A DNA stretch of 46,761 bases from Thermotalea metallivorans (GCF_001562415.1 NZ_LOEE01000064.1:1-46761); one strand, 5' to 3'. Counted from the stretch's first letter, positions 32,631-42,681 are shown. Numbers and translations: made by a program. Notes: generated by a model from the letters alone, not told the origin.

Positions 32631-33353
32631 CTAATGCCGAATGGAGATGGGTTTTGAAAAAATGTCCTTATAAAACATGAGCATACACCCGGCAGTGGTC
32701 CGTTCGGCCAGGGGAAGGATACATTTTGTCGTGCGATAATATCTCTGTTCATTTTCATGGATTACCTGAAATTTTTTATACACCTTCATGGCTACCCGCG
32801 CATTGAATCGTATATATTCATTGATGGAATCCAGCAATATGGCCCCCTTTTCTGCTTTGAAATCCCTTACATATCGGTAAGTTCTTTTGACAAAAGTCTC
32901 ATACTGTCTATGGTTGTCCAAGAGCCTGATATTGGCATGTTGGGGAATCGTCATGTCCTGGATGATGTGCAGGGCGGCACCGAAATAAAACATGGCCTTA
33001 TCAAATTCCCCTATGGCCCATAAAATTAATGCCCTTTCATAATACTCCCTTCCTAAATCCATGGCATTTCCCCTGCCATACAATCCTTTTTTAGTGTGGG
33101 GATTGTAAAAATGGCTGCTGCTCTTGAAATCTTGATCTGCCCAAACAGCCCCGTCATTGATGGTCATGAGATAGTTGCGGAAAAAATTATATGCTTCTCC
33201 ATACCCATCGTTTTTTAATACCTCCAGAGCCTGTACATTCAAATATTGATGGACCTTGCACTGGGTTTTGATTACCGCTTTTTTAAAAGGATTCAGAACA
33301 GCAAAGACTAACTGCACAACATTTCTATAGGTCGACTCCAGTATACCCATCAT
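32631..33353 (-). CDS. Zinc-dependent phospholipase C-like protein
   Basis: 240 residues with the zinc-PLC/S1-P1 nuclease fold. Metal-site motifs are TQCKVHQYLN near residue 32, WADQDFKSSSHFYNP near 74, and FGAALHIIQDMTIPQHAN near 125 (HxxxDxxxPxH). Secreted PLCs begin with a signal peptide and a Trp zinc ligand; neither is present, so this is a cytoplasmic homologue whose substrate is uncertain. The start at ATG 33353 follows GGGAGGGTG. It runs on the same strand as, and downstream of, the selenoprotein region. Confidence 0.82.
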   Translation of the reverse strand: MMGILESTYRNVVQLVFAVLNPFKKAVIKTQCKVHQYLNVQALEVLKNDGYGEAYNFFRNYLMTINDGAVWADQDFKSSSHFYNPHTKKGLYGRGNAMDLGREYYERALILWAIGEFDKAMFYFGAALHIIQDMTIPQHANIRLLDNHRQYETFVKRTYRYVRDFKAEKGAILLDSINEYIRFNARVAMKVYKKFQVIHENEQRYYRTTKCILPLAERTTAGCMLMFYKDIFSKPISIRH

Positions 33354-33410
33354 AATCACCCTCCCATTGCTTTTACTCTTAGTATTTCTCATTCTCTCCA
33401 GAATAGACAA

Positions 33411-33825
33411 AAAACTTCTGCGAAGACAAAATCTCCGTCTGCAGGATAAGCACTGAGATCAGCAAAACTCCCTTAAGATGCAGACTTGGCCACCAATCAG
33501 CAAACCGTTGTTTTTATTATTTTTTGTCTTATCTTTTGATGATTTAAAATGACGATGAAAACGATAATGATTCCATCCGTAATTTCCCTCAATACAAACC
33601 AATCAATCCTAAAATACAAAAGACCTTTAGATCCAATCAACACGACTCAATCTAAAGGTCTTTTACACTCTTGCATCGACCGAGTGCAAAAGCATTGAAA
33701 TGACGATTTATGAAACACAACGGTGAGAGCTACTCTCCTTTTTCATCTATAGTAAATTAACATAATAAAAATCTAAAGTCACAGGGGTATACCCGTCCCT
33801 TGGATAGAAATTTTCTTGTCAGCCT
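33411..33825. other. Non-coding region with several hairpins
   Basis: No credible gene. 33418-33449 holds an imperfect hairpin around CTGCGAAGAC...GTCTGCAG. 33618-33663 has a perfect 14-bp stem (AAAGACCTTTAGAT and its complement) ending in TTTT, a probable terminator of the yjbQ-selenoprotein operon. 33730-33746 has a short GAGAG/CTCTC palindrome. Nothing else recognised. Confidence 0.5.
33618..33663. terminator. Terminator-like hairpin past the selenoprotein gene
   Basis: 14-bp stem AAAGACCTTTAGAT/ATCTAAAGGTCTTT with T and A runs on both sides, so it could act in either direction. It lies 163 bp past the stop at 33826. Confidence 0.6.
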
Positions 33826-34356
33826 TTATTTTGTAATATCCATATTGAATGCATTGTTAAATCGATTAAAATAATTAAAAACGCCAATAACACATGCCAA
33901 CTCTATGATTTCTCCTTCATCAAAATGTTTTCTTAAACGATTCCACAGATCATCACTGACATTGTTGGAATCCTTCGTCACGACTTCAGCAAATTCCAAG
34001 GCCGCCAACTCTCTTTCTGTAAAGAGATGAGGATTATCTTCTTTGTCAGCCATCGCATCAATCGATTCTTCCGAAACACCGAACTGTTTTGCCAAAACAG
34101 TGTGGGATGCCAGTCAGTATTGGCACTGATTCAATTGAGAAACCCTTACAGCCACCATTTCCTTTAGACGAATGTCTACAGTGCCTGTATGCAGTACTGT
34201 TGAAAAATGTTGATAGGCAGTTTTGAGAATCTCTGGTCTGTAAGCCAGGGTCCGAAACATATTGGGAATATTTCCCCTTTGCTTCAAGAAAGCTTCAAAA
34301 ATCTCTCTGCTTTCCTGATCAACTTCCTGTGGTGTCAACGGTCTTATTCTTGCCAT
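33826..34356 (-). CDS. Probable selenoprotein: AhpD-like/carboxymuconolactone decarboxylase family, in-frame UGA
   Basis: Two halves of one family lie in the same frame, separated only by TGA at 34114-34116. Read through, the protein has 176 residues with the active-site motif C78-Q-Y-U81-L-A-S-H85, where the family has CxxC and a histidine. The UGA is therefore exactly at the second catalytic Cys. A hairpin (34083-34101, 8-bp stem, GGC loop) starts 13 nt after the UGA, as for bacterial SECIS elements. Strong AGGAGG site before ATG 34356. AhpD-like selenoproteins are known. The gene lies 15 bp after yjbQ. It is likely a thiol/selenol peroxidase or reductase; the substrate is unknown. A chance nonsense mutation is the alternative. 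Confidence 0.85.
34083..34101 (-). promoter_or_regulatory. SECIS-like hairpin after the UGA codon
   Basis: Minus-strand ACTGTTTT-GGC-AAAACAGT, a perfect 8-bp stem with two Gs at the loop start. Twelve nucleotides separate it from the UGA. The geometry is close to the E. coli fdhF SECIS upper stem, which lies 11 nt after its UGA. Confidence 0.75.
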
Positions 34357-34370
34357 ACGGAATTCCTCCT

Positions 34371-34775
34371 TTATTCTTCCATGGTTTTTATGAATTTTAC
34401 AAACACTTTTCTCTGCCTTGGACCATCAAACTCGCAAAAATAAATTCCTTGCCAGGTTCCTAACTGAAGTTCTCCCTTCTCCACGAGAACCGTCACAGAA
34501 CTTCCCATGAGAGAAGCTTTAATATGGGCAGCGGAATTTCCTTCCCTATGGAGGTAATTATCGTGAAAGGGTACAATTTCTTCCAATTCGCTAATCATAT
34601 CCCTTTGCACATCACTGTCGGCATTTTCATTTATGGTAATTCCTGCTGTAGTATGGGGAACAAATACAATGCAGGCGCCGTCGGTCACTGGATTTTCTCT
34701 GAGGACTTTTTTTATTTCCCCTGTAATTTCAATCATCTCACAAAGCTTATGGGTCGTCAAATTTATAATTTTCAT
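34371..34775 (-). CDS. YjbQ family protein (UPF0047)
   Basis: 134 residues. The family signature HTTAGITINENADSDVQRDM is at about 42-61, and a second conserved stretch HREGNSAAHIKASLMGSS follows near 77. Homologues have been called secondary thiamine-phosphate synthases from weak complementation; the true role is unsettled. ATG follows GGAGTG. It is first of a two-gene unit with the probable selenoprotein 15 bp downstream. Confidence 0.93.
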   Translation of the reverse strand: MKIINLTTHKLCEMIEITGEIKKVLRENPVTDGACIVFVPHTTAGITINENADSDVQRDMISELEEIVPFHDNYLHREGNSAAHIKASLMGSSVTVLVEKGELQLGTWQGIYFCEFDGPRQRKVFVKFIKTMEE

Positions 34776-34781
34776 TTTTAT

Positions 34782-34980
34782 TCACTCCATGTATCCAATC
34801 TTTTTTTCCAGTTCAATTTTATCCCTCAAGGGAATGCCCATCCATACCAATGAGATGTATTTGCGGTTTGATTCGCCTTGATGCTTCTAAGGCATTTCTA
34901 TGGATTGCCACCAAAGAATAGCCTCTCTTTTGATAAAATCCTAGGGCATGAAGATTATCATTGGCAGTAATCAGCCATTA
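34782..34980 (-). pseudogene. GNAT acetyltransferase relic (truncated, frameshifted)
   Basis: Minus-strand translation gives WLITANDNLHALGFYQKRGY, then SLVAIHRNALEASRRIKPQI and HLIGMDGHSL. A frame change follows, and the expected end RDKIELEKKIGYME then precedes a stop at 34782. This is the C-terminal third of a common GNAT family. The N-terminal part is missing, cut off next to the pgi stop codon. No start codon or ribosome site. It is a decayed remnant. Confidence 0.75.
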
Positions 34981-34984
34981 TGTT

Positions 34985-36331
34985 CTATTTATAAAGCCTT
35001 TCCCGCAAACTTTTTCCTAAAGCTTCATATCCGGGCTTACCCAGCAGGGCAAACATATTTTTCTTATAATCCTCTACGCCAGGCTGATCAAAAGGATTTA
35101 CCCCTAGAATATACCCGCTCATGGCACAGGCTTTTTCAAAAAAATAAACCAATTTGCCAAAATAATAAGGTGTTGCCTCTGGAATGCTTATGACCAGATT
35201 CGGTACTCCACCATCGGTATGGGCCAGCAAAGTACCCTCAAAGGCATGGTCGTTTACTTCATTCAATGATTTCAGAGAAAGAAAATTCAAACCGTCTACA
35301 TTATCCTCATCCTCTACAATCCGGATATCCTCCTTTGGTTTTTCTATACGAAGCACCGTTTCAAAAATATTTCTCCTTCCATCCTGCAACAGTTGCCCCA
35401 TGGAATGCAAATCCGTGGAGAACTCCACAGATGCAGGAAAAATCCCCTTGCCATCCTTCCCTTCGCTTTCTCCATAAAGCTGTTTCCACCATTCCGCCAG
35501 ATAGTGGAGAGAAGGTTCATAGCTGGCCAGTACTTCAATCACTTTTCCTTTGCTATATAAAATATTTCTTAGAACAGCATATTGATAACAGGGGTTTCCT
35601 TCCAAATCCTCCCCATGGTATGCTTCCCAAGCATCCTTGGCTCCAGCCATGATTTTCCTAATATCGATACCGGCTACGGCAATGGGCAGCAGTCCTACGG
35701 CTGTCAGTACAGAATATCTGCCGCCGATATCATCAGGAATCACAAATGTCTCATACCTCTTCTCCCGTGCCAACTGTCGAAGGGCGCCTTTCTGACCATC
35801 CGTCACGGCATAAATTCTCTGATTGGCCTCCGCCTCCCCGTATTTTCCCTCCATATAGGCCCTCAACAGTCGAAAGGCAATGGCCGGTTCCGTGGTTGTT
35901 CCCGACTTTGAAATCACGCAGATACTTACGTCCTTGTTTTCTATTACCTCCATAAGATGCTGATAATATGTAGCACTAAGGTTGTGGCCTACAAAATAGA
36001 TTTCCGGTGCATTTCTTTTTTCTTTGGGCAATAAATTGTGGAAAGTATGCCCTACCATCTCAATGGCTGCCCTAGCACCGGCATAGGATCCTCCGATCCC
36101 TATAATGATGAATGCATCGGAATTTTTTCTGATCCTCTCAGCAACGGTAAAAATCCGCTGAAATTCTTCCTGATCGTAGTCCTTCGGATAATCTAACCAA
36201 CCTAGAAAATCATTGCCCGCCCCTGTTTTTTTGTGGAGCATATGGTGAAGCTGCCGTACCTGTGCCTTCAAATTTTCTATCTCATGTCTTTTTACATCGG
36301 CATTGGAATAATCAAACCGAATATCCTTCAT
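34985..36331 (-). CDS. pgi: Glucose-6-phosphate isomerase
   Basis: 448 residues, the short Firmicutes type. Signature motifs are [14 protein letters not shown] near 80, [18 protein letters not shown] near 137, and the late [14 protein letters not shown] (with QPGVE). It interconverts glucose-6-phosphate and fructose-6-phosphate. ATG follows GGGAGGCG. It lies 85 bp downstream of glcK on the same strand, giving a glucose-entry pair. A decayed GNAT gene abuts its stop. Confidence 0.97.
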   Translation of the reverse strand: MKDIRFDYSNADVKRHEIENLKAQVRQLHHMLHKKTGAGNDFLGWLDYPKDYDQEEFQRIFTVAERIRKNSDAFIIIGIGGSYAGARAAIEMVGHTFHNLLPKEKRNAPEIYFVGHNLSATYYQHLMEVIENKDVSICVISKSGTTTEPAIAFRLLRAYMEGKYGEAEANQRIYAVTDGQKGALRQLAREKRYETFVIPDDIGGRYSVLTAVGLLPIAVAGIDIRKIMAGAKDAWEAYHGEDLEGNPCYQYAVLRNILYSKGKVIEVLASYEPSLHYLAEWWKQLYGESEGKDGKGIFPASVEFSTDLHSMGQLLQDGRRNIFETVLRIEKPKEDIRIVEDEDNVDGLNFLSLKSLNEVNDHAFEGTLLAHTDGGVPNLVISIPEATPYYFGKLVYFFEKACAMSGYILGVNPFDQPGVEDYKKNMFALLGKPGYEALGKSLRERLYK

Positions 36332-36416
36332 CTGCTTCGCCTCCCATATCTTTTTTCAAATAGATGATACTTGCCCTGTTGTATCCATACAACAATCTAC
36401 CAAGTTTCCATATTTC

Positions 36417-37367
36417 CTAGGAATTTTCTCCTAAAAAGGCAGCGCCTATAATCCCTGCATCATTTCCCAGTTCTGCCAACACAATATCTCCATATGTAAC
36501 TTCTTTGCAGAAGGTCATTTTGCTTACTTCTTGATTCAGCAAATCTATCAAATAATCTCCCACTTTTGAAACGCCTCCTCCGATGGCAATGCGTTCAGGA
36601 TCTAAAATATTAAAAATATTGATGATGCCGATAGCAAGATATTTTACCATCCGGTGAACAGCCTCCTGGGCCAAGGCATCTCCCCCTTTGGCTCCATCAA
36701 ATATGATTTTTGCATCAATATCCTCCAGTCTTCCGTTGGCCATCCGCAGAATATTGGTGGCAACATCTCTCTCCGCTAACCTCTTTCTAACATATTTGAT
36801 CAGTCCCGTGGCGGAAGCAAAGGTCTCAAGACAGCCGTTGGCACCACAATTGCAGTTATAAAAATTTTCCCCTACAATCATATGACCGATTTCAGAGCCG
36901 GCCCCATGGCTTCCACTGTAAATCTTATGATTGATAATCACTCCACCCCCGACGCCTGTGCCTAAAGTAATAAATACAGAATTCTTCAAGCCTTTTGTGG
37001 ATCCTGCCACATATTCCGCCAAGGCGGCCACCGTAGCATCATTTTCTACAAACACTGGTTTCCCAAAATGCTGGGATATTTCTCTGCCGAGGGGAATATT
37101 GAACCATGACAAATTCGTACAATAGATTACATTTCCCGTTTGGACTTCTGCCAACCCAGGAACACCGATTCCTATGGACTTTACAGCTTCTAAACCTACC
37201 CCTGCCCAATCCATGGCATCTTCGATTTGCTCTATCATATCCTGGATAATCAAGGGATAGTCTCGTCCGGCATAGGTAGGCCTGGCATTTTGATACAAAA
37301 TTCTCCCTTCTCCATTCACTACCCCCACTTTGATAGTGGTTCCCCCTAAATCTACACCAATGAACAT
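36417..37367 (-). CDS. glcK: ROK-family glucokinase
   Basis: 316 residues. The phosphate motif FIGVDLGGTTIKVGVV is at the N-terminus. The ROK signature with zinc-binding cysteines (CNCGANGCLE) lies near 180, preceded by GAGSEIGHM. The catalytic Asp is in ENDATVAAL near 105. It phosphorylates glucose with ATP. The frame extends 12 codons upstream, but ATG 37367 has AGGAGG at 9 nt and starts the homology. Followed by pgi, so the two probably act and are expressed together. Confidence 0.94.
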   Translation of the reverse strand: MFIGVDLGGTTIKVGVVNGEGRILYQNARPTYAGRDYPLIIQDMIEQIEDAMDWAGVGLEAVKSIGIGVPGLAEVQTGNVIYCTNLSWFNIPLGREISQHFGKPVFVENDATVAALAEYVAGSTKGLKNSVFITLGTGVGGGVIINHKIYSGSHGAGSEIGHMIVGENFYNCNCGANGCLETFASATGLIKYVRKRLAERDVATNILRMANGRLEDIDAKIIFDGAKGGDALAQEAVHRMVKYLAIGIINIFNILDPERIAIGGGVSKVGDYLIDLLNQEVSKMTFCKEVTYGDIVLAELGNDAGIIGAAFLGENS

Positions 37368-37493
37368 TCCTTCATACCTCCTGCCCCCTAAAAGGTCTTT
37401 CAATTTTATGATTATTATAACACAGCTTGAAAAGGAAGAATATATTGGCCCTAAATCGTCCCGTGCCTGTAGAAGCCTCTATGACAGCTATCA

Positions 37494-37534
37494 AATCAAA
37501 AGCAGAGAAAATTTTTCATTCCCTGCTTTTGATT
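37494..37534 (-). terminator. Terminator after the 2-hydroxyacid dehydrogenase gene
   Basis: 12-bp stem AATCAAAAGCAG/CTGCTTTTGATT with a 17-nt loop, in the gap before glcK. Confidence 0.6.
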
Positions 37535-37603
37535 CACACCTCCTGCTAGCATGGACAGGCTTTTCTCCCATGCTATGACATTCCCTCTTATTTTGCCGAC
37601 CCC

Positions 37604-38545
37604 TTAGTACCCCTTATGGAGATCCACTACATTCAGCAATGTTTCTCCTTTCAGGTATCTTTTCATATTTTCCAGGATTGTCTCAAATCTCCTCTCATTT
37701 CTCATCTCCGAAATCCAAGAATTATGGGGTGTTACGATAACATTTTCATAATCCCATAAAGGATGGGAAGCAGGCAGGGGTTCCTCTGCAAACACATCCA
37801 ATGCTGCACCCTTTATCTTTCCGGAATCCAAATGTTTCATAAGGGCTTCCTCATCTACGATACTGCCCCTGGATACATTCACAAAATAGACCCCCTCCTT
37901 CATCCATCCAATGGTTTTTTCATTGATCAAATGATGGGTTTTTTCTGTATAAGGTATGGTCAGCACCACCACATCGCAAGCCTTTAGCATTTCTTCCATA
38001 TCCTCCATAGCAAAACAGCCATGGAAATAGGGTATCCCTTTACCCGAGGTATTCAGCCCCAGTATTTTTACTCCGAAGCCTTGAAGCCTCTTTGCAGTCT
38101 CTGTGGCAATACTACCTGTTCCTATAAAACCCACGGTTTTCCCATACAATTCCAATAGACTCGTATCGATAGCCCATTTTTTTTGCTGTTGCAGCCGGTA
38201 GAGGCCCTTACTGTTTTTCAGCATCTCCAGAATTTTCATGACAATCCATTCCCCCATGGGGATACTGTACCCGCCCTTGTTGTTCGTCAGAATAATTCCC
38301 GCCTCCTTCACATAGGCAATGGGTACCTGATCTATGCCAATGCTGGATAGTTGAATCCACTTTAAATTTTTCATTTTCCGTATATCCAAGCTCTGAAAAG
38401 GATTATAGCAGACCAGTATTTCCGCATCCTTTGTTTCCTCATCTATTTTCACTTGTCTTTCATGGACATAAAGAATCTCGTAGCCCAGATTTTTGATCAG
38501 GCCCATTTTTTCTTGCCCATAATCATAGGTAAATAAAGCCTTCAT
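37604..38545 (-). CDS. D-isomer-specific 2-hydroxyacid dehydrogenase family protein
   Basis: 313 residues. The NAD-binding motif GFIGTGSIATETAKRL is near 139. The catalytic Arg lies in NVSRGSIVDEEAL near 225. The Glu is in the VFAEEPLP region and the His in VTPHNSW near 280. It resembles phosphoglycerate dehydrogenase-type enzymes but lacks a regulatory domain; the substrate (a 2-ketoacid) is unknown. ATG follows AGGGGGAG. Monocistronic. Confidence 0.9.
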   Translation of the reverse strand: MKALFTYDYGQEKMGLIKNLGYEILYVHERQVKIDEETKDAEILVCYNPFQSLDIRKMKNLKWIQLSSIGIDQVPIAYVKEAGIILTNNKGGYSIPMGEWIVMKILEMLKNSKGLYRLQQQKKWAIDTSLLELYGKTVGFIGTGSIATETAKRLQGFGVKILGLNTSGKGIPYFHGCFAMEDMEEMLKACDVVVLTIPYTEKTHHLINEKTIGWMKEGVYFVNVSRGSIVDEEALMKHLDSGKIKGAALDVFAEEPLPASHPLWDYENVIVTPHNSWISEMRNERRFETILENMKRYLKGETLLNVVDLHKGY

Positions 38546-38603
38546 TGTTCTCCCCCTTGTTTTTCTTTATGGTTTGATACATCGCCCATGGGCAGACAAA
38601 ACA

Positions 38604-39767
38604 CTAACGATGCTTCCTTTTCTTTTGAATAATCTTTTCCACAGGAACAATTTTTTCATGGATAATCGTTATGGCCTTTACTTGAATGTTCAGCTCTTTC
38701 ATCATTTTGTACATAATGAATTTTTCCTGATCCCTTATAATATTGATCACTGTGCCTTCCCGATACATCCTGCCCGTACGGCCTGCCCGATGCAAATAAT
38801 CGATCTTATTTAAAGGCAAATCCATATTGAAGATATGGGTAACATTTTGAAAATCCATTCCTCGGGTAAACAAATCTGTCGTCACCAAAAGCTTTCGCTG
38901 GCCTTTCTGGAAGGATGCCAGCAGATGCTGCCGGTCTTGATTGTTTGTTCTGGTTTGAATGCCCCCTACGGAATATCCCTTGCTTTGAAGGGTTTTCACA
39001 AAGCGGTCCACATTTTCATTTCTATTAATAAATATCAATGCCTTGGAAGGTTTTATGATTTGCAGAAGCTCCTCCAAAGTCTCTGTTTTCTTGGGTGCAT
39101 TGCTCACGATATACTGGTGCTCTATTTTCTCTGGTACCGGCTGGGCCTCATCCAAATTGATAAACAAAGGTTCCTTCATCAAACGGTATAGAGTTTCCTT
39201 TGCCTCCTCCGAAATGGTGGCGGAAAAACTTAGCAACTGCCTTTCCTTCAATGTACTTTTGATAATCGCCTGTACTTTTTCTCCTAACCCTTGGACCAGG
39301 ATTTGATCCACCTCATCCAAAGCAATGATTTTCACTCCATGCATTTTTATCTTTTTTAAACCGATGATATGCATCAATCTTCCCGGGGTGGCAATTACCA
39401 TATGGGGTTTTTCTTTCAGCTTTTCCAATTGTCGGTTTAGATCTATTCCCTCCACAATCGTTTGGACACGAATCTCCGTATTTTTAACTGCCTTATCCGC
39501 CTCCCGCTGAATTTGAAGACTCAGCTCCCTGCTGGGGGCCAATACCAACATCTGCAACTCTCTTTTTTCCGGCTCTATTTTTTGAATCATGGGCAACAAA
39601 TAGGCCAAGGTTTTTCCCGTACCCGTTTTGGCTTTTCCAATGACATCTCTTCCCCTAAGAATATGAGGAATTGTCTTTTCCTGTATTTCTGTAGGCACTG
39701 TGATATGTACAGCTTCTAAATTTTTCAGGATAAATTCTTTCCATGGATATTCCTTCAATGTTTTCAC
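38604..39767 (-). CDS. DEAD-box-type RNA helicase
   Basis: 387 residues, a compact two-domain SF2 helicase. The Q-motif region (PTEIQEKTIP) is followed by motif I AKTGTGKT, Ia PSRELSLQ, Ib TPGR, motif II DEVD instead of DEAD, motif III SAT, motif V TRGMD and motif VI HRAGRTGR. It ends in a short basic tail (KIIQKKRKHR). It probably remodels rRNA or mRNA. The frame opens at TTG 39773; GTG 39767 is 8 nt from AAGGAG and is preferred. Confidence 0.93.
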   Translation of the reverse strand: MKTLKEYPWKEFILKNLEAVHITVPTEIQEKTIPHILRGRDVIGKAKTGTGKTLAYLLPMIQKIEPEKRELQMLVLAPSRELSLQIQREADKAVKNTEIRVQTIVEGIDLNRQLEKLKEKPHMVIATPGRLMHIIGLKKIKMHGVKIIALDEVDQILVQGLGEKVQAIIKSTLKERQLLSFSATISEEAKETLYRLMKEPLFINLDEAQPVPEKIEHQYIVSNAPKKTETLEELLQIIKPSKALIFINRNENVDRFVKTLQSKGYSVGGIQTRTNNQDRQHLLASFQKGQRKLLVTTDLFTRGMDFQNVTHIFNMDLPLNKIDYLHRAGRTGRMYREGTVINIIRDQEKFIMYKMMKELNIQVKAITIIHEKIVPVEKIIQKKRKHR

Positions 39768-39982
39768 AGGCAATTCTCCTTTTTTCCATTTTCTAAATGT
39801 AGTATACCCTATAAAGCTTTATACCATATCCCCCATCTTTTTGCAAATCATCTTTGTGTTTTTGCCACAAAGGCATGGGAACTCCATCAAAATATCCATT
39901 GGACTTTGCCTTTAAGAAAAAGTCTGCATCAACAGACTCCTGCCACAGCCTTTCGAGTTTTTATTGGATTTTACTATTCATC

Positions 39983-41329
39983 TTACTCTTTTGACAGATG
40001 ATCTTTCCCTCTCCGGTAAAATTCTTCCATCAATGGCTCAGGAACAAACAGGCCTCCCGTTGTCCAAGCAATGTGGTTGGCTTTTTCCATAGGAATATAC
40101 TTTTCAACTTGAGGATTTTCGACAAAACGTTTCCATCCTAACAGGGCTGCCGATGAAGAAGGCTCAATCTTCATGGCCTCCGTATCTTTCAGCATAGCCA
40201 AAATAGGATACAATTCTTCATCTTCCACGGTGTAGACACCATCGATCCACTTGCCTGCCAGTTTGCTGACCAACCCGGAAGGGGCACCCACGGCAAGGCC
40301 ATCGGCTTCTGTCATATTATCCATACCAAAATCCTGTACCCTGGCCTTTTCATGGAGCCCTGTCATAAGTCCCAACAGCATGCAAGGGGAGTGAGTAGGT
40401 TCCCCAAAGAAACAATACACATGTTCCCCAAATAATAGCTTCATGCCAAAGGTTACCCCGCCCGGTGCTCCACCCACACCACAGGGCAGATAAAGGATGA
40501 GGGGATGTTCTTCATCTACGGGAACATCTGCTTGTTCCAGCTGTTTTTTTAACCTACATGCTGCCACACTGTATCCCAAAAATAATTCCTTTGACTGTTC
40601 ATCATCTACAAAATAACTCATCGGATCTTGATCCGACTGTCTTCTTCCTTCTTCTACAGCCTTGCTATAATCCGATGCATATTCTACAACCGTTACACCC
40701 TTTTGCCTAAGGAGATTTTTTTTCCACTCCTTGGCATCTGCCGACATATGCACCGTTACCCGAAATCCCAGGGCAGCACTAATGATTCCTATGCTCAATC
40801 CCAGATTTCCCGTGGAGCCGACGGCAACGGCATATTGGCTGAAAAATTCTCGAAATCTTTCAGAAGCCATTACGGAATAATCATCTTCATAGGATAAAAG
40901 TCCTTTTTCCACAGCAAGGTTCTCTCCATGCTTCAACACCTCATAAATCCCGCCCCTTGCTTTGATAGACCCTGCCACAGGAAGCTCATGATCACATTTT
41001 AAAAACAACCGGCCGGGAATCCTTCGGCCTATCTGCCCTTCCAATTGTTCCTTCATACGGGGGATTTCCTTTAAAGGAGATTCAATGATCCCTTTCCTTT
41101 CCTCTGTCTCGGGAAATAGTCTTCGGATTAATGGGGCAAAACGTTTCCATCGTTCTTCCGCATCCAGCACATCCTTCCAGGATAAAGGCAAAGTCGGCAG
41201 AACATTTGCTACCGTATCCTTATGGGGGTTCATCCAGAAAACCGGTTCATAGGCCCTCATTTTTTTTAGCAGTGGATACTTCTGAATCCATTCTTCCACG
41301 GATCTTCCCCATTCAACTTTCTTACCCAT
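39983..41329 (-). CDS. dsdA: D-serine ammonia-lyase (D-serine dehydratase)
   Basis: 448 residues, family length. The PLP lysine is in AGSIKARGG near 124, and the phosphate-binding loop is GSTGNLGLS near 173. [14 protein letters not shown] and the late [10 protein letters not shown] complete the fold type II pattern. It converts D-serine to pyruvate and ammonia. The frame runs 72 codons further upstream into the GNAT gene, but ATG 41329 (MGKKVEW) has AAAGGATGG and begins the homology. It lies 37 bp after the GNAT gene, probably co-transcribed. D-serine or other D-amino acids may be used as nutrient. Confidence 0.95.
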   Translation of the reverse strand: MGKKVEWGRSVEEWIQKYPLLKKMRAYEPVFWMNPHKDTVANVLPTLPLSWKDVLDAEERWKRFAPLIRRLFPETEERKGIIESPLKEIPRMKEQLEGQIGRRIPGRLFLKCDHELPVAGSIKARGGIYEVLKHGENLAVEKGLLSYEDDYSVMASERFREFFSQYAVAVGSTGNLGLSIGIISAALGFRVTVHMSADAKEWKKNLLRQKGVTVVEYASDYSKAVEEGRRQSDQDPMSYFVDDEQSKELFLGYSVAACRLKKQLEQADVPVDEEHPLILYLPCGVGGAPGGVTFGMKLLFGEHVYCFFGEPTHSPCMLLGLMTGLHEKARVQDFGMDNMTEADGLAVGAPSGLVSKLAGKWIDGVYTVEDEELYPILAMLKDTEAMKIEPSSSAALLGWKRFVENPQVEKYIPMEKANHIAWTTGGLFVPEPLMEEFYRRGKDHLSKE

Positions 41330-41366
41330 GTCAATCCCATCCTTTCCTTGGTATAACAATGCAGTT

Positions 41367-41834
41367 TTAGATCCTCTCCATCTTTGCGTCATGCTCCTGT
41401 CTTCTGTCAAAAATAAACAAGTGAAAATCTTTTTCCAAAGGCTGAAAGCCGCTTTTTTTAAATGCCTTTTGAGAACCTGGATTATTGGCAGCAACCAATC
41501 CGCTGACAAAATCCACATCCAAAATTCCTGCAAACCTTTTTCCATATGTCAGCAGTTTTCCCGCAATCCCCATATTTTGATACGACGGAACAACGGCTAT
41601 CAGATCCACCCACAACCCCTTATAATGCAAAGTTTGCACCTGCAGCAAACTGATAAATCCTACAATTCTTCCGTCTATTTCTGCAACCCATATGGTATTG
41701 CGAGGATCTTTTGCAATTTCGATGATTTCCATCTCATTATATGGGCAATCCCGAAAGGTCAATTGATCTATCTCCTTCAACTGCCTTGCATCCTCTATGG
41801 TATGGCGAAATTCTCTTATAATAACGGAATCCAT
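41367..41834 (-). CDS. GNAT-family N-acetyltransferase
   Basis: 155 residues. The acetyl-CoA-binding region is [18 protein letters not shown] near 88-105 (Q/RxxGxA/G pattern). The following [23 protein letters not shown] is typical of the family. It acetylates an amine of unknown identity. ATG follows AAGGAGG. It is upstream of dsdA on the same strand with a 37-bp gap, so a role near amino-acid metabolism is possible. Confidence 0.9.
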   Translation of the reverse strand: MDSVIIREFRHTIEDARQLKEIDQLTFRDCPYNEMEIIEIAKDPRNTIWVAEIDGRIVGFISLLQVQTLHYKGLWVDLIAVVPSYQNMGIAGKLLTYGKRFAGILDVDFVSGLVAANNPGSQKAFKKSGFQPLEKDFHLFIFDRRQEHDAKMERI

Positions 41835-42010
41835 TTTCTGTCCTCCTTAAAAAAATTTTTATTTCCCATCCTTTCTTACGGCAATTCAATTTTTTCCTCT
41901 CCAATAATATTTCCCCTATTTCTTGCAGATTCCTTCATAAGATTTAGTACTTTTTTCTCCAATCATGAATAAAGTAGTAGTATCAGCAAAGAAATTGAGG
42001 TGATACAAGA

Positions 42011-42454
42011 ATGGCTTTTGATAATAGAGAACTGCTGGCAAGAATGATCAAATGCGAGGCTGGCGGCGAAGGTGAAAATGGAATGAAAGCCGTTGCCACC
42101 GTAATTATGAACCGCGTACGTATCCCCTATGGGGAATATCAAAGAGTATGCCAAGGAGACATTCGAAAGGTCCTATATCAAAAAGGCCAGTTTGACTGCA
42201 TGCGATCCGTCATCGGAGGAAGAACCAACCCACAGACGATCTGGGCCAATCCTCCGGAACAGATACATTATGATATCGCCGATTGGGCAATGGCTGGCAA
42301 CCGATTGTATAATGTCGGCTATTCCTTATGGTACTTCAATCCCTTTCAGCCTACATGTCCTCAGATATTTCCTCGAAACGGCGTAGGCAGTTTCCAAGTA
42401 AGAATCGTAAACCACTGCTTTTATAACCCCACTGAACTCTATGCCCAAACTTAA
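42011..42454 (+). CDS. Spore cell-wall hydrolase (SleB/CwlJ family)
   Basis: 147 residues with one Hydrolase_2 domain. ARMIKCEAGGEGENGMKAVATVIMNRV carries the conserved Glu (residue 16). Next come GQFDCM and LWYFNP. There is no signal peptide, so it fits CwlJ (coat-located, mother-cell made) better than secreted SleB. CwlJ-type enzymes break down spore cortex during germination. The GerQ-like gene that follows is meaningful, because GerQ is required for CwlJ localisation in Bacillus. ATG follows GAGGTGAT. Confidence 0.9.
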   Translation: MAFDNRELLARMIKCEAGGEGENGMKAVATVIMNRVRIPYGEYQRVCQGDIRKVLYQKGQFDCMRSVIGGRTNPQTIWANPPEQIHYDIADWAMAGNRLYNVGYSLWYFNPFQPTCPQIFPRNGVGSFQVRIVNHCFYNPTELYAQT

Positions 42455-42477
42455 ATGGCATATAAATACCTAGTACG

Positions 42478-42625
42478 AAAGTTTCATTTATATCTTTATG
42501 AGATTATCTTTTTTGTACAATAAATGTCTTGTTGTTAGTTGTTAGTTGCCAATCGCCAGCTGCCAACTGCTGACAACTAATGATTGGCAGCTGCGACAAA
42601 AAGTTTATTGAGCGAAGCAATCCAT
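42478..42625 (+). repeat. Element C, diverged copy
   Basis: The head AAAGTTTCATTTATATCTTT and the heptamer tract (GTTAGTTGTTAGTTGCCAAT...) match 29249-29412; the tail after CGACAAAAAGTTTA differs. It occupies the space between the spore hydrolase and GerQ-like genes. Confidence 0.6.
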
Positions 42626-42681
42626 AGTAAATTTTAGAATCGCTTATCCATATAAATGAAATATATGAAGGAGGATGATGT

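Noticed and set aside
33826-34356. Reading the AhpD-like region as two separate genes or a nonsense pseudogene
   Set aside because: The two halves are exactly in frame, the only interruption is UGA at a catalytic Cys position, and a SECIS-like hairpin follows. The second half also has no ribosome site.
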